A stretch of 64,000 bases of DNA from the NCBI GenBank assembly GCA_964432205.1, contig CAYSMK010000026.1, positions 6,213-70,212 of the forward strand, given 5' to 3'. The stretch's first letter is position 1; each line of letters begins with the position of its first letter. Positions 9,656 to 17,299 of the stretch are shown here, piece after piece. The notes below the pieces were generated by a model. It saw only the letters and a list, made by a program, of their open reading frames with translations. It was not told the origin of the DNA and ran no database searches. The translations under genes were made by a program, and so were the position numbers. The DNA comes from Geomobilibacter sp964432205 (lineage in GTDB: Bacteria; Desulfobacterota; Desulfuromonadia; Geobacterales; DSM-12255).

Positions 9656-11188
9656 CTACTTCAAGTAGTTATCAGCATAAAGCCCCTGGCTTTGACCAAA
9701 ACTTTGACCAAAAGTGGCGGCAAGGACAGGGGCTTTTGCTGTTTCCGGGGCGGTATCCGTGACTGCCATCTTGAGTCGGTAACGATCGGGGAAAGAAATT
9801 TTCATCTCCTCCAGTGACAAAAAATCTTCACCCAGATAGTCCAGGATCTGTTCCTTTTCGTCAACCAACCCCTGCCGATAAGCACCGTACACTTCGTCCA
9901 CCATTTTCTTCGTGCTGTGCCCCATCAGATCCACCAGGCGGGTCTTCGTCACCCCGATCAGCAGCGACCACTGCACCAGTGTATGCCGGGCGGCGTAAGG
10001 AACCCGCGGCGGAAGCCCGGCCGCTTTCAGCGCCTTATCCCAGACCGTCTTTCTGAACGAATCATAGTTGAACGGTTTGCCGTCCTTCATGGATAGCACG
10101 AACTGATCGGCCGGAAGAGAGACGTCGTTGGCAAAAGTGATAACCTCGTCACGGCTCGAAGCCGATATTGCCTGATCGATGAACTTTTTCAGCCTGCCGG
10201 TCAGCGGAATCTCCCGCTTGCGGTACCAGTTCTTCGGCTTGAACTTCAGATGGCACTTGCCCGCCTTGTCTTTGACCACCGAACAGCGGACCTGGATGGA
10301 AGCGCCCTTGACATGCTGCTTCTGAAGCCCCTCCAGTTCCGACCCGATCATCCCCATCAACAGCAGCTCCATAACTGGATAATAATGGGGATCGACAAAG
10401 GCCAGAAGCTGTTGCCACTCGGACAGCAGAAACACATCCCGTGTCGAGCAGACCTCCTCGACGACACCATTGGCTTGGGCAGCACGCCGTTCCCGTTCCT
10501 GAAGCTCCTGGTCGGTCAGCTCCTTTAGCCTTTCCGTCGCCGCCGGAAACGGCGAGCGGATAGTCCAGTTGTGCTCGTCGCACCCCGCCTGCCAGATCCT
10601 GATCATCGGGGCGAGAATGTTTTTTACCCGTTTCACCGACAACGGTTTTGCCTTTTTTGCAAGCCTGCCGACAACCCTTTTGGGCCTGTTGCACCTTTTC
10701 AGATTGTCAATGAACGTCTCAACTGTCCCGGCCGTGATCTGCGCGAAGGGCATCCCGCCAAAATAGGGCAGGATTCTGGAGGCAAGAGCCTCCCGGTAAT
10801 CCCGTTGCTTGGTCACCGAGGCAAAGGTAGGGATCTTCCTATCCATCCACTTCTTAGCGAACTCGCCGAACAGCACATGCTCCGGCTCGGGCTTGAAATC
10901 GTGTCCCTCAAGGGCCGTGAAGTGGGCCTTGGTTGCCTCGTCGAACCAGTAGAAGGTCTTGGCGAACTGCAAGGTCCGGTTGCGTATCTTCTCGCCGACA
11001 TTGTTCATGAACTGGACCAGCTCTTCACGGTTTGCGGCCGTATCCTCCCGATCAGTAGGAAAACGGAGCCGCTGGTTGTAGTAATAAAAACTGATGTACA
11101 GGTACTTGGACCCCTTGGTCCGGTAGATGCTGCTGAACCTGGGCTTCTCCAGTTTACCCTGCCGCCGTACCTTCTTGTTGCTTTTCAT
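9656..11188 (-). CDS. Tyrosine recombinase/phage-type integrase of the island
   Basis: A 510-aa integrase read toward the tRNA. Parts: N-terminal arm-binding region (~1-110); SAM-like core-binding domain (~125-230, with KQRDYREALASRILPYFGGM); catalytic domain (~260-450). Box II is clear: ARHTLVQW with Arg and His, then LMGHSTKKMVDEVYGAY giving His and the nucleophilic Tyr. The first catalytic Arg is not in its usual place: where most relatives read G-x-R-x-x-E this one reads MGMIGSEL, a variant I believe occurs in a subgroup. The last codons (FGQSFGQS) are spelled by DNA direct repeats that may be arm-type binding sites. It catalyses integration at the tRNA-Gly end. Upstream AAGGAC serves as ribosome site. 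Confidence 0.92.
   Translation of the reverse strand: MKSNKKVRRQGKLEKPRFSSIYRTKGSKYLYISFYYYNQRLRFPTDREDTAANREELVQFMNNVGEKIRNRTLQFAKTFYWFDEATKAHFTALEGHDFKPEPEHVLFGEFAKKWMDRKIPTFASVTKQRDYREALASRILPYFGGMPFAQITAGTVETFIDNLKRCNRPKRVVGRLAKKAKPLSVKRVKNILAPMIRIWQAGCDEHNWTIRSPFPAATERLKELTDQELQERERRAAQANGVVEEVCSTRDVFLLSEWQQLLAFVDPHYYPVMELLLMGMIGSELEGLQKQHVKGASIQVRCSVVKDKAGKCHLKFKPKNWYRKREIPLTGRLKKFIDQAISASSRDEVITFANDVSLPADQFVLSMKDGKPFNYDSFRKTVWDKALKAAGLPPRVPYAARHTLVQWSLLIGVTKTRLVDLMGHSTKKMVDEVYGAYRQGLVDEKEQILDYLGEDFLSLEEMKISFPDRYRLKMAVTDTAPETAKAPVLAATFGQSFGQSQGLYADNYLK
9691..9712. repeat. Direct repeats at left end (candidate arm-type integrase sites)
   Basis: Two copies of TTTGACCAAA (9691-9700 and 9703-9712) lie 12 bases apart inside the 3' end of the integrase gene. 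A similar pair lies at 57856-57876 near attR. They sit inside a larger inverted repeat (AAAGCCCC ... GGGGCTTT, ~9680-9739). Paired sites near both att ends are what an integrase N-terminal domain would bind; this is inference. Confidence 0.5.
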
Positions 11189-11269
11189 GTGTCATGTCCT
11201 TTCCATGCGCTACCCCCTTTCGGCTGATTTTCGTTTGCCGAAAAATGATAGCGCGCCTATTGGTGATCA

Positions 11270-11550
11270 TCAAGCTTTTAACTTCAGCCGGACTCGGTTT
11301 CCTCCGGTGCGACTGCGCAAATGTGGGCGTGCGGTGGGCCGATCCGGATGTAGGTGCCGCAGCAGGTCGCGCAGCGAATTTTCGCTCCAGGGGAAACGAT
11401 AGATCCGGCCAACCTTACAGTAGTGTACACCGGCGACCAGTTTGCCTGACTCCATCCAGTACGGATTGTGTTGCTGCAGACTGTCATGCGCCTAGCGAAC
11501 TCGGTCAGAGAAACCATTTCTATTGAAGAAGTTTCGGACTGTGAAAGCAT
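11270..11550 (-). pseudogene. Excisionase/AlpA-like HTH gene with a frameshift
   Basis: The first frame (start 11550) gives MVSLTEFARRMTVCSNTIR and then loses sense. Shifting by one base at about 11452-11455 restores YWMESGKLVAGVHYCKV followed by GRIYRFPWSENSLRDLLRHL. Together this is a typical small MerR/AlpA-like excisionase: helix-turn-helix, a W-M-E-x-G turn, then a beta-wing. It sits directly upstream of the integrase, as xis genes do. One missing base (ATCCG-TAC where ATCCGG-TAC would be in frame) explains the break. Either the gene is dead, locking the island in place, or the base is a sequencing error. Confidence 0.6.
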
Positions 11551-12248
11551 ATACCCCTCTCAAAGCGTACTAAGGAGGATATGCCGTCAACTGCAGACAG
11601 TATATGGTAGGTAATAGGTACAAAGAGAGTGTTAAAATGGAAGATATGCGGTAATAGTCATGGATAATTAGATAATATGCTTATATCTAAAATAGCTATA
11701 AACCTAATAATGACAGTCATTCTTGCGGATTATTAAATGCAGCAAAAGGTTTGATACTTATAAAATTATATAACAGTTAGAAATGTTACTAAAGATTTGC
11801 ACAATAAGACCGACATGTCATACTAACACTAGTTCCTAACTGGAACTCTCCAATCGCTAACTGCGAGCGGACACACCGGTCAACGTCACCGGTTGACACG
11901 TGCTGCGAATTAGATCTATCAGGGCGTCCAGCTTGTAGATTCCACATTCGCAGTATTGCTACTGGACACACGGCGCATCGGAGAGCTGCTCCTGCTAACT
12001 GCGGTGCAGCTACTCGAAATTCAAAAAACTTGTAGGATGGAATACCTGCGCCCATGATGACCCATGACGACTGTTGTGGGTCATTTCATTTGGGTGCGAA
12101 ACACGCTGCTGCAATTGTCGAGAACCTTAGCCGAAAACCTGAATCACACACAGACAGCTGTGGCGCTATCGGCGAGTCACAGCTGTTTAAACTCCTACCG
12201 CGATTAAATTGCCAAAAAACGCTGTTAATTCAATCAAATAGGATGTAA
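11551..12248. other. Non-coding stretch, nothing recognised except a hairpin
   Basis: The part up to ~11780 is AT-rich, the rest mixed. No frame has a ribosome site plus family features. A hairpin ATGACCCA/TGGGTCAT lies at about 12058-12091. ACCGCGATT occurs twice (about 12199 and 12248) just ahead of the structured-RNA region. TTGCCA at ~12209 could be a -35 box for that RNA, but no convincing -10 follows. Confidence 0.4.
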
Positions 12249-13310
12249 CCGCGATTCCCATTATGGATTTGGGGTTTGCGCAGCAAAGCCCAGCGAACGG
12301 ACTTCGTCCGTTCGTAATCCATTCGGATTTTGCCGAACTCGATGTTCGGCGAAATCCGACCGCACGGCCGTACCGTCCAGGTTCGACCGCACACATCTCT
12401 CATCAGGCGCATTCGCCTGTTACACCCTTTGTACTGCAAGGACATTGGAATGAAGTCCGATGTCCCTGCTTCAAATAGCCAAAACAGTAAATGCGGCCCT
12501 GAGCACAGCGTCTTAGCCAGACGCTGGAGCCGGGGTGTCGTAGCGTCAATGTCCGACAGCCAATCGGATACATAGCTACGGCGGAGGTCGCTGGGTGCAC
12601 GGAGACGTGCTCGCCCAGTGGCAACGGGGGCTGTGAGGTGAAATTCCTTGCTTCTACCCATTATATTGAAGGTTTTGGGCGACACGAAAATTGTCTGATT
12701 CCGGCAAACAGGAATCAGGCACGGTATCCATGAAGTGGTGAAAATCCACTCGGCGGGACGGTAGGAATACCGTAACGCTCGACGCGGCGGGGGAGGTCCT
12801 GATCGGTAACGATTCGGACTAAATAGCTCAACCCGTAAAGGTCCTGTCTGATGCCGACAGGGTAAAGCGCCCATGAGGGTGCAACCGCGTGAGATCACAG
12901 AGAGAGGCGAGGCCGAACCGCGATGAATTCAGCACATACGGAAAGCCCGGTTTTGCCGGGTAAGTAAGGGGGTGTTTCCAGATCCGGCCCCGATGCAGAT
13001 GCGTCACAAGTGTTGAAGGAGCGACCTGACTCTTTGATCGACATGAATACCTAACGTGGAAAGGCCCGAACGGCGCCCTTTTGGGCGTGCGAGGGCTGAT
13101 TAGCGCTGATTATTACCGTTTGAGGTCCGCTGCAAGGCAGTGGTGGACCGAGTCCCGCCGGGTGGCACCGGCAAACAACGGGACACGGGAAAATCGGCAT
13201 CTCTGCATTTACTGTTTTGGGGCGTGGCTGCCCCTCTTGTCATGCTGTCCTAGAGGACGGCGTGACAAGCGGCGCAGCCAAGTCGGCCGGGAGGCCCTGC
13301 GCCCATCAAA
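12249..13310 (+). ncRNA. Candidate large structured non-coding RNA (~1 kb), class unknown
   Basis: Almost the whole interval can be laid out as consecutive strong hairpins. Examples: a branched unit closed by ATGGATT/AATCCAT (12263-12322) holding a 9-bp CGAACGGAC/GTCCGTTCG stem; CGGATTT..GCCGAA/TTCGGC..AAATCCG (12324-12358); CAGCGTCT/AGACGCTG (12506-12526); GCACG-GAGA-CGTGC (12597-12610); CTGATTCC/GGAATCAG (12695-12718); ATCG-GTAA-CGAT (12802-12813); CCTGTC/GACAGG (12843-12861); and a long hairpin 13225-13280. The GAGA and GTAA loops are GNRA tetraloops only on the plus strand, which fixes the orientation. Open frames here are shadows without ribosome sites. The RNA runs straight into the ribosome site of the 224-aa gene and shares its terminator at 14013-14051. 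I do not recognise the class; no group II domain V or group I core is visible. Confidence 0.62.
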
Positions 13311-13328
13311 TTTACCGGGAGGTGGATT

Positions 13329-14003
13329 ATGGGCACGACAAGAACGAATCAGCAAAAGGGCATATATTCAATAAACTACCTGTGTGCCAGCTGGCAGGGC
13401 TTTCTACAGCAGGTGGTATATCAAATTGCCCGCGGCTACCACCATCACTGCCTTACCCGTCTTTCTGAGGACAAGCGTGACAAATGGCCACTGATCGATC
13501 AGAAATTGATTTACAAATACCAATCAGTCGTATCAAAAGACCAGCGATACCGTATTAAACGGGCCGGCCGCGCCAACGTCATTTACCTGCGGTGGGAGCA
13601 CTGCGCCCTGCTCCTGATGACCGATGGAGCGCATGGCGATCTGGACGACCGTTTTTGTTACATAAACGCGACGCCATTAACAATTCAGGTATCCCCGATA
13701 ATTGGCCTGAAGATCCATTACGGCGCCAAGGGGGTAACCGTCCATTTGGCCAAAGACAGTTATCAGGGGTTGAAAACAATCCTGTGGGATGCGGCCAGAC
13801 TCGTCACGCGCAATCCCGACCTGCTGAAACGGGAATTTGACAAGCTGAACGGCTTGCCGTGCTGGGGCGGGATCATCGAGCAGAAAAGGCAACTGCTGGA
13901 TTACGCTTTGACCGAGGCAAAACGCCAGGGGTGTCCTTTGAAGCGCGATGAATTCCGCCTGAACACACGTCGCCACATCTACCAAGTCTGGGCGCGGGAC
14001 TGA
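13329..14003 (+). CDS. Conserved-looking 224-aa protein of unknown function downstream of the structured RNA
   Basis: Start ATG 13329 with a good ribosome site (GGGAGGTGG). There is no signal peptide or membrane segment. The protein is basic and aromatic: an N-terminal GYHHHCLTRL; a central segment DKWPLIDQKLIYKYQ and YRIKRAGRANVIYLRWEHCAL; LAKDSYQGLKTILWDAARL; and a basic end FRLNTRRHIYQVW. The pattern (D-x-K-L-I-x-K-Y, then R-x-G-x-A-N-x-x-Y-L-R) reminds me of a hypothetical-protein family in other bacteria, but I cannot name a function. It is not an IscB, reverse transcriptase or LAGLIDADG protein. The HHH cluster is not a proper HUH motif. Being encoded on the same presumed transcript as a ~1-kb structured RNA suggests an RNA-binding partner (inference). 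Confidence 0.7.
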   Translation: MGTTRTNQQKGIYSINYLCASWQGFLQQVVYQIARGYHHHCLTRLSEDKRDKWPLIDQKLIYKYQSVVSKDQRYRIKRAGRANVIYLRWEHCALLLMTDGAHGDLDDRFCYINATPLTIQVSPIIGLKIHYGAKGVTVHLAKDSYQGLKTILWDAARLVTRNPDLLKREFDKLNGLPCWGGIIEQKRQLLDYALTEAKRQGCPLKRDEFRLNTRRHIYQVWARD

Positions 14004-14012
14004 ATTCTTTTG

Positions 14013-14051
14013 AAAAGGGGGGTAGCGGTTAATCGCTACTCCCCTTTTTTT
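14013..14051 (+). terminator. Rho-independent terminator ending the RNA/224-aa unit
   Basis: AAAGGGGGGTAGCG and CGCTACTCCCCTTT are complementary around GTTAAT, and a run of seven or eight T follows. Very strong. Confidence 0.92.
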
Positions 14052-14171
14052 GTTTGTGAAAGACAATTTCTACTCGTACCTGAGGAGGCAAGACTACTGA
14101 CCGATTTCAGTATTGCCGGATTGGGTCGCTTTTATGTTGCGTCTCGTGGCCTAACTTCTTATCCTACATGC

Positions 14172-14492
14172 ATGCGGCAAATTCTCAAAAAAGAGATCAA
14201 TATCCTGCTTACCAGCCGCCAGCATGGCATGATCGCCCGGTTAAAGGAAACCGGCATCAATATGTCCAGCCTGGCCCGGCTGGCCATCAGAAAGTTCGGC
14301 GATCAGCCGTTAGAGGAAGTCACCGACAGCGGTGGGAAAGACAAGCGCGTTGTGATCTACCTTGAACAGACCGACCTCGACAAGCTCGATGTCGTTGCCC
14401 AGCGCGAGGGGATGAGCAGGTCCGTGGTACTGAGAACTCTCTTGGCCAGGTATTTGGATGAAAACGAAGATGCCCTGAATCGGCTTTTTTGA
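14172..14492 (+). CDS. Ribbon-helix-helix (CopG-like) DNA-binding protein
   Basis: The frame is open from 14010, but that start lies inside the preceding terminator. ATG 14172 (MRQILKKEINILL) is the first usable start, giving ~106 aa; its ribosome site is weak. The C-terminal part KRVVIYLEQTDLDKLDVVAQ then SRSVVLRTLLARYL is a ribbon-helix-helix fold: one beta-strand and two helices with a G-M-S-R-S turn. Residues 10-45 (HGMIARLKETGINMSSLARL) look like a second, degenerate copy of the same unit. RHH proteins repress promoters, often as antitoxins or mobile-element regulators. A perfect palindrome 26 bases downstream of its stop, inside the next promoter, is a plausible target. Its stop codon lies in a small hairpin (CGGCT/AGCCG) with a distal T-run. 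Confidence 0.7.
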   Translation: MRQILKKEINILLTSRQHGMIARLKETGINMSSLARLAIRKFGDQPLEEVTDSGGKDKRVVIYLEQTDLDKLDVVAQREGMSRSVVLRTLLARYLDENEDALNRLF

Positions 14493-14510
14493 GCCGCTCT
14501 CTTTTTTTGC

Positions 14511-14538
14511 TTGCCTAATACAGTATGTACTGTATCAT
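14511..14538 (+). promoter_or_regulatory. Promoter with a perfect palindromic operator in the spacer
   Basis: TTGCCT (14511-14516) and TATCAT (14533-14538) are 16 bases apart. Between and overlapping them lies the perfect 18-base palindrome ATACAGTATGTACTGTAT (14518-14535). A dimeric repressor bound there would block RNA polymerase. Candidates in the neighbourhood are the RHH protein just upstream and the XRE protein just downstream. Confidence 0.65.
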
Positions 14539-14577
14539 TGAATCGTGATCTAAAAATTAGAGCGTGGAGAGAGCATT

Positions 14578-14814
14578 ATGCATAGAGAAAGTAATAGCGT
14601 GTCAGCGACCTGCCTGATCGTCGCCGTCGAATTCGGCATCTCGTTTTCTACCAACCTGTTGCCGTCGCTGCAGTTGCAGAAATTGGGGATATACCTGAGC
14701 CTAGGGTTATTCGGCGTTTATGGCTTGCTACTCATCCATGGACAGCGCCAGCAGGCCGCTTCTGTACGCACAAGAAAGCGCCGGATGGTACCGACAAGGC
14801 GCGGAGATTGGTGA
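14578..14814 (+). CDS. Small single-span membrane protein, unknown
   Basis: A 78-aa protein with ribosome site GGAGAGAG and ATG 14578, directly after a palindromic-operator promoter. One clear hydrophobic helix (LGIYLSLGLFGVYGLLLI, ~residues 37-54), possibly preceded by a weaker one (TCLIVAVEFGISF), then a strongly basic tail (RTRKRRMVPTRRGDW) that would stay in the cytoplasm. I recognise no family. The strong promoter context supports it being real. A small, tightly repressed membrane protein next to DNA-binding proteins could be a toxin or holin-like product, but that is speculation. Confidence 0.5.
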   Translation: MHRESNSVSATCLIVAVEFGISFSTNLLPSLQLQKLGIYLSLGLFGVYGLLLIHGQRQQAASVRTRKRRMVPTRRGDW

Positions 14815-14916
14815 TGCCGGTCACGGGGCCGCTGCTGCTTGAGGTAAAAATGATGGGTATTGATGGGGTGAGGAGGTTGCGCTGGCCCATGTGTCTTATG
14901 GAAGGGATTACGGAAA

Positions 14917-15240
14917 TCAGGAAAGAAAAGACCTTACAATTCTATAGATTACCTTTAAATCATTCTCGTCCAATTGCCTCATCATCCTGTCCAATCCCTC
15001 CAATTTCCCCTCACGCTCGTCCAAATGGCTGAATTCAAACAGACTGCGTAATTCCACCCCGAACGCTGCAGCTATCATTTCCAAGCGGTCAACCGTGGGG
15101 GCGCTTAACCCAGTCTCAATTCTGCTCAGATGTTTGGTGTCAATATCCACAAGCTCGGCAAACTGTTCCTGCGACAGCCCGCGTCCCAGTCTGAGTTCCT
15201 TGATACGAGCACCGAGCAACTTTTTTGCATTCATTTTCAT
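14917..15240 (-). CDS. XRE-family transcriptional regulator
   Basis: About 107 aa from ATG 15240 (MKMNAKKLLGARIKELRLGR). This start is chosen over 15258 because GGGAG precedes it on the minus strand. The N-terminal 65 residues form a Cro/C1-type helix-turn-helix (LSQEQFAELVDIDTKHLSRIETG, APTVDRLEMIAAAFGVEL). The C-terminus (DRMMRQLDENDLKVIYRIVRSFL) is a short helix typical of small XRE repressors, where it aids dimerisation. On an island such proteins usually control excision or cargo genes. It is convergent with the 78-aa gene. Confidence 0.88.
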   Translation of the reverse strand: MKMNAKKLLGARIKELRLGRGLSQEQFAELVDIDTKHLSRIETGLSAPTVDRLEMIAAAFGVELRSLFEFSHLDEREGKLEGLDRMMRQLDENDLKVIYRIVRSFLS

Positions 15241-15391
15241 ATGGATAGCTCCCGCCACAAGATGAACTGTTCTGTGAGAGCTTTAAACCGCATTAAAAGT
15301 TGACTGACCTACATTTTATGTATACCTTGCTTGATCCAAGAGGGAGTTGTCGGCAAGGGAATGCTATTTCTATCGCAAAAGGGGGTTATAC

Positions 15392-16667
15392 GTGGTCAGA
15401 TTCATCAAGTTTCTCGTAACAATTGGCACTTTCCTGATGATTGCAGGTTGTGGAGGCGGGGGAGGCGGCGGCTCTGCATCGACGGTAAGCGGTGTTGCTT
15501 CAGCTGGCGCTCCACTTACGGGAACCGTCTATCTCAAGGATGCGAAGGGGGTGGAAAGAAGCACACAGATTAGCGCCAATGGGGAATATGCCATAGATGT
15601 GAGCGGACTGACGGCCCCATATATTCTGAAATCCGGATCGTACTATTCGTTCGCTTCCGGTGCAGGAGCCACCAATGTAAACCCGTTATCACATGCTTCC
15701 ATAGTCATCGCCCTGGGGGGGGGCCAATCTCGACGCAATATACGGCGACAACCTCAGCCTGTCGGCGGCGATTGCCACAATCGCCAATAATATCGACGCA
15801 ATAGTTGCCGAAGTGCTTGCCAAACTTGATGCCATATATGTCCCATCCGTAACCACCTCCCAAAGAAATTACCTGACAGGTAGATATACCATCGGTCAGG
15901 GCGTGGACAAACTCTTCGATATCCTCGTGTTCTCCTTTACCAATGGCAATGTTGCCGTCAGGCAAACCGGACAGAGTACCCCCTTTCTGACCATGACGAC
16001 TGGCACCGGCAGCACCGCAATTGTTGTCGCAGCTGACACCGCTCTTATCGCCAATGTTGCGGCAACTGCCTTTCCCTCTCAACGAACCTCAATGCCACAA
16101 GCAGCAGACTTTTTTCCTCTTCAGAACGGGAAGAAGTGGAATTACTCGATTATTGATACGCAATATCCCGACAAGAACGGTTCCCTCGTTATAACTGCGT
16201 TGGGAGGCAACAAGACCGAGGAACTGTATACCTATGCAAATACGATTTATAACAAACGAGCCATTAGCCAGTATGTTGTTGACGCAAACGGAATATCAGT
16301 TGCGGGTTACACAAATTATCTAAATGGCGTCATTACCTACGTATCATCAAACAGCCCCTACATGGTTTTGGTCCCGGCAAACTTATCCAGCGGAGCCGTT
16401 GTGAACAACTCATATACTACCAGTGACGCCAATTCCTCAGGAGCGGTCGAGTATACCCACATTTACAGCGCCAATATCACAGTGATCGGCATTGAAAAAG
16501 TATCAGTACCAGCCGGAACATTCGATTGCGTAAGGGTGCAAATCAGTACAAACCTTACAGCCAGCAATACGACTGTTAACAATACGATATGGTTAGCAAA
16601 AGGGGTTGGGTTGGTTAAGAGTACGTATGACACGGTTTCGACTGAGTTGGTCTCGTATCAACAGTAA
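15392..16667 (+). pseudogene. Lipoprotein gene interrupted by a 9-G tract (off-phase or frameshifted)
   Basis: GTG 15392, after AAAGGGGG, begins VVRFIKFLVTIGTFLMIAGCGGGG. This is a lipoprotein signal with an L-M-I-A-G-C lipobox and a Gly-rich spacer. Residues ~20-105 read like an exported beta-domain. At 15715-15723 there is a run of nine G. As written the frame ends shortly after, at 15790. With eight G it would continue as ALGGANLDAIYGDNLSLSAA into the open frame running to 16667 (NGKKWNYSIIDTQYP, VSVPAGTFDCVRVQI), making one ~424-aa lipoprotein. A poly-G tract inside a surface-protein gene is a classic slip-strand switch; a fixed frameshift or a base-calling error would look the same. Confidence 0.7.
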
Positions 16668-16786
16668 TATCTGCTCGGCCATGACTCTAAATGCTGGTAG
16701 CAGTTTGCAGTCGCTCAGGCCTAACAAGGTGAAGATGGGCAAAACATGCCTGTCCCCAAATCTATTGTCAAAGTCAGGAGGATAAG

Positions 16787-17296
16787 ATGAAAAAGTGTGG
16801 GTTGTTGGTATTTGTGGCGCTAGTTTCGATACAAGGTTGCGCATCGAACCTGAAACTCGTTGAGCCTGTTTCACAAAACAGTAAAATAGCAATTCTGGAA
16901 TTCAGTGATTGCATGGTCACTAATAGGGAAGACTGTTCTGGATCGGGAAAGATAGCTACAGATGTTTACAAGGAAAAGATCAATGTAGATGTCATACCAC
17001 GCCCTGCGGATGTAAGTCCTGTGTATATGTACTACGTTGGTGAAGCTTCAAAAATAGGGCATGATAAGGGTTATGATTACATTGTATTTGGAATGGTTAG
17101 AGATTATAATAATGCCCCGCCCATGAGCTTCACCAACAATATCGCGGGGGTCATAATTAATGTTGCAAAAACTTCAAGCGGAACCGTTATCGCTAATCAG
17201 ACTATAGTCGACACGTCCTCAAATCTAGGAAATCCGAAGTCATTGCTTGCCGATTTTGCCGCAGAAATGAAATCCGGTCTATTCAAGAAGGAGTGA
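16787..17296 (+). CDS. Lipoprotein, GNA1162/CsgG-companion-like, function unknown
   Basis: 169 aa. Signal peptide with lipobox VSIQGC (MKKCGLLVFVALVSIQGCAS), ribosome site AGGAGGATAAG. The mature part has alternating strands (KIAILEFSDCM, DYIVFGMVRDY, GVIINVAKTSSGTVI), reminiscent of small outer-membrane lipoproteins that carry a CsgG/TolB-N-like alpha-beta fold. That is an impression, not an assignment. It is followed after three bases by a second lipoprotein gene, so the two form an operon and may act together. They lie downstream of the poly-G lipoprotein, making a three-lipoprotein group. Confidence 0.65.
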   Translation: MKKCGLLVFVALVSIQGCASNLKLVEPVSQNSKIAILEFSDCMVTNREDCSGSGKIATDVYKEKINVDVIPRPADVSPVYMYYVGEASKIGHDKGYDYIVFGMVRDYNNAPPMSFTNNIAGVIINVAKTSSGTVIANQTIVDTSSNLGNPKSLLADFAAEMKSGLFKKE

Positions 17297-17299
17297 GGC

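Noticed and set aside
12230..12898. 222-codon minus-strand open frame and a plus-strand frame over the structured region
   Set aside because: No ribosome site, no family features, residue composition odd, and both lie across paired hairpins whose two arms dictate complementary reading; better explained as shadows of a structured RNA.
12249..13310. Group II or group I intron
   Set aside because: No domain-V-like AGC...GTT hairpin, no maturase or reverse transcriptase, no group I R/S pairing core seen, and the downstream protein is not a homing endonuclease.
14010..14171. N-terminal extension of the RHH protein to 14010
   Set aside because: That start codon is inside the strong terminator of the upstream unit and the extension has no domain features.
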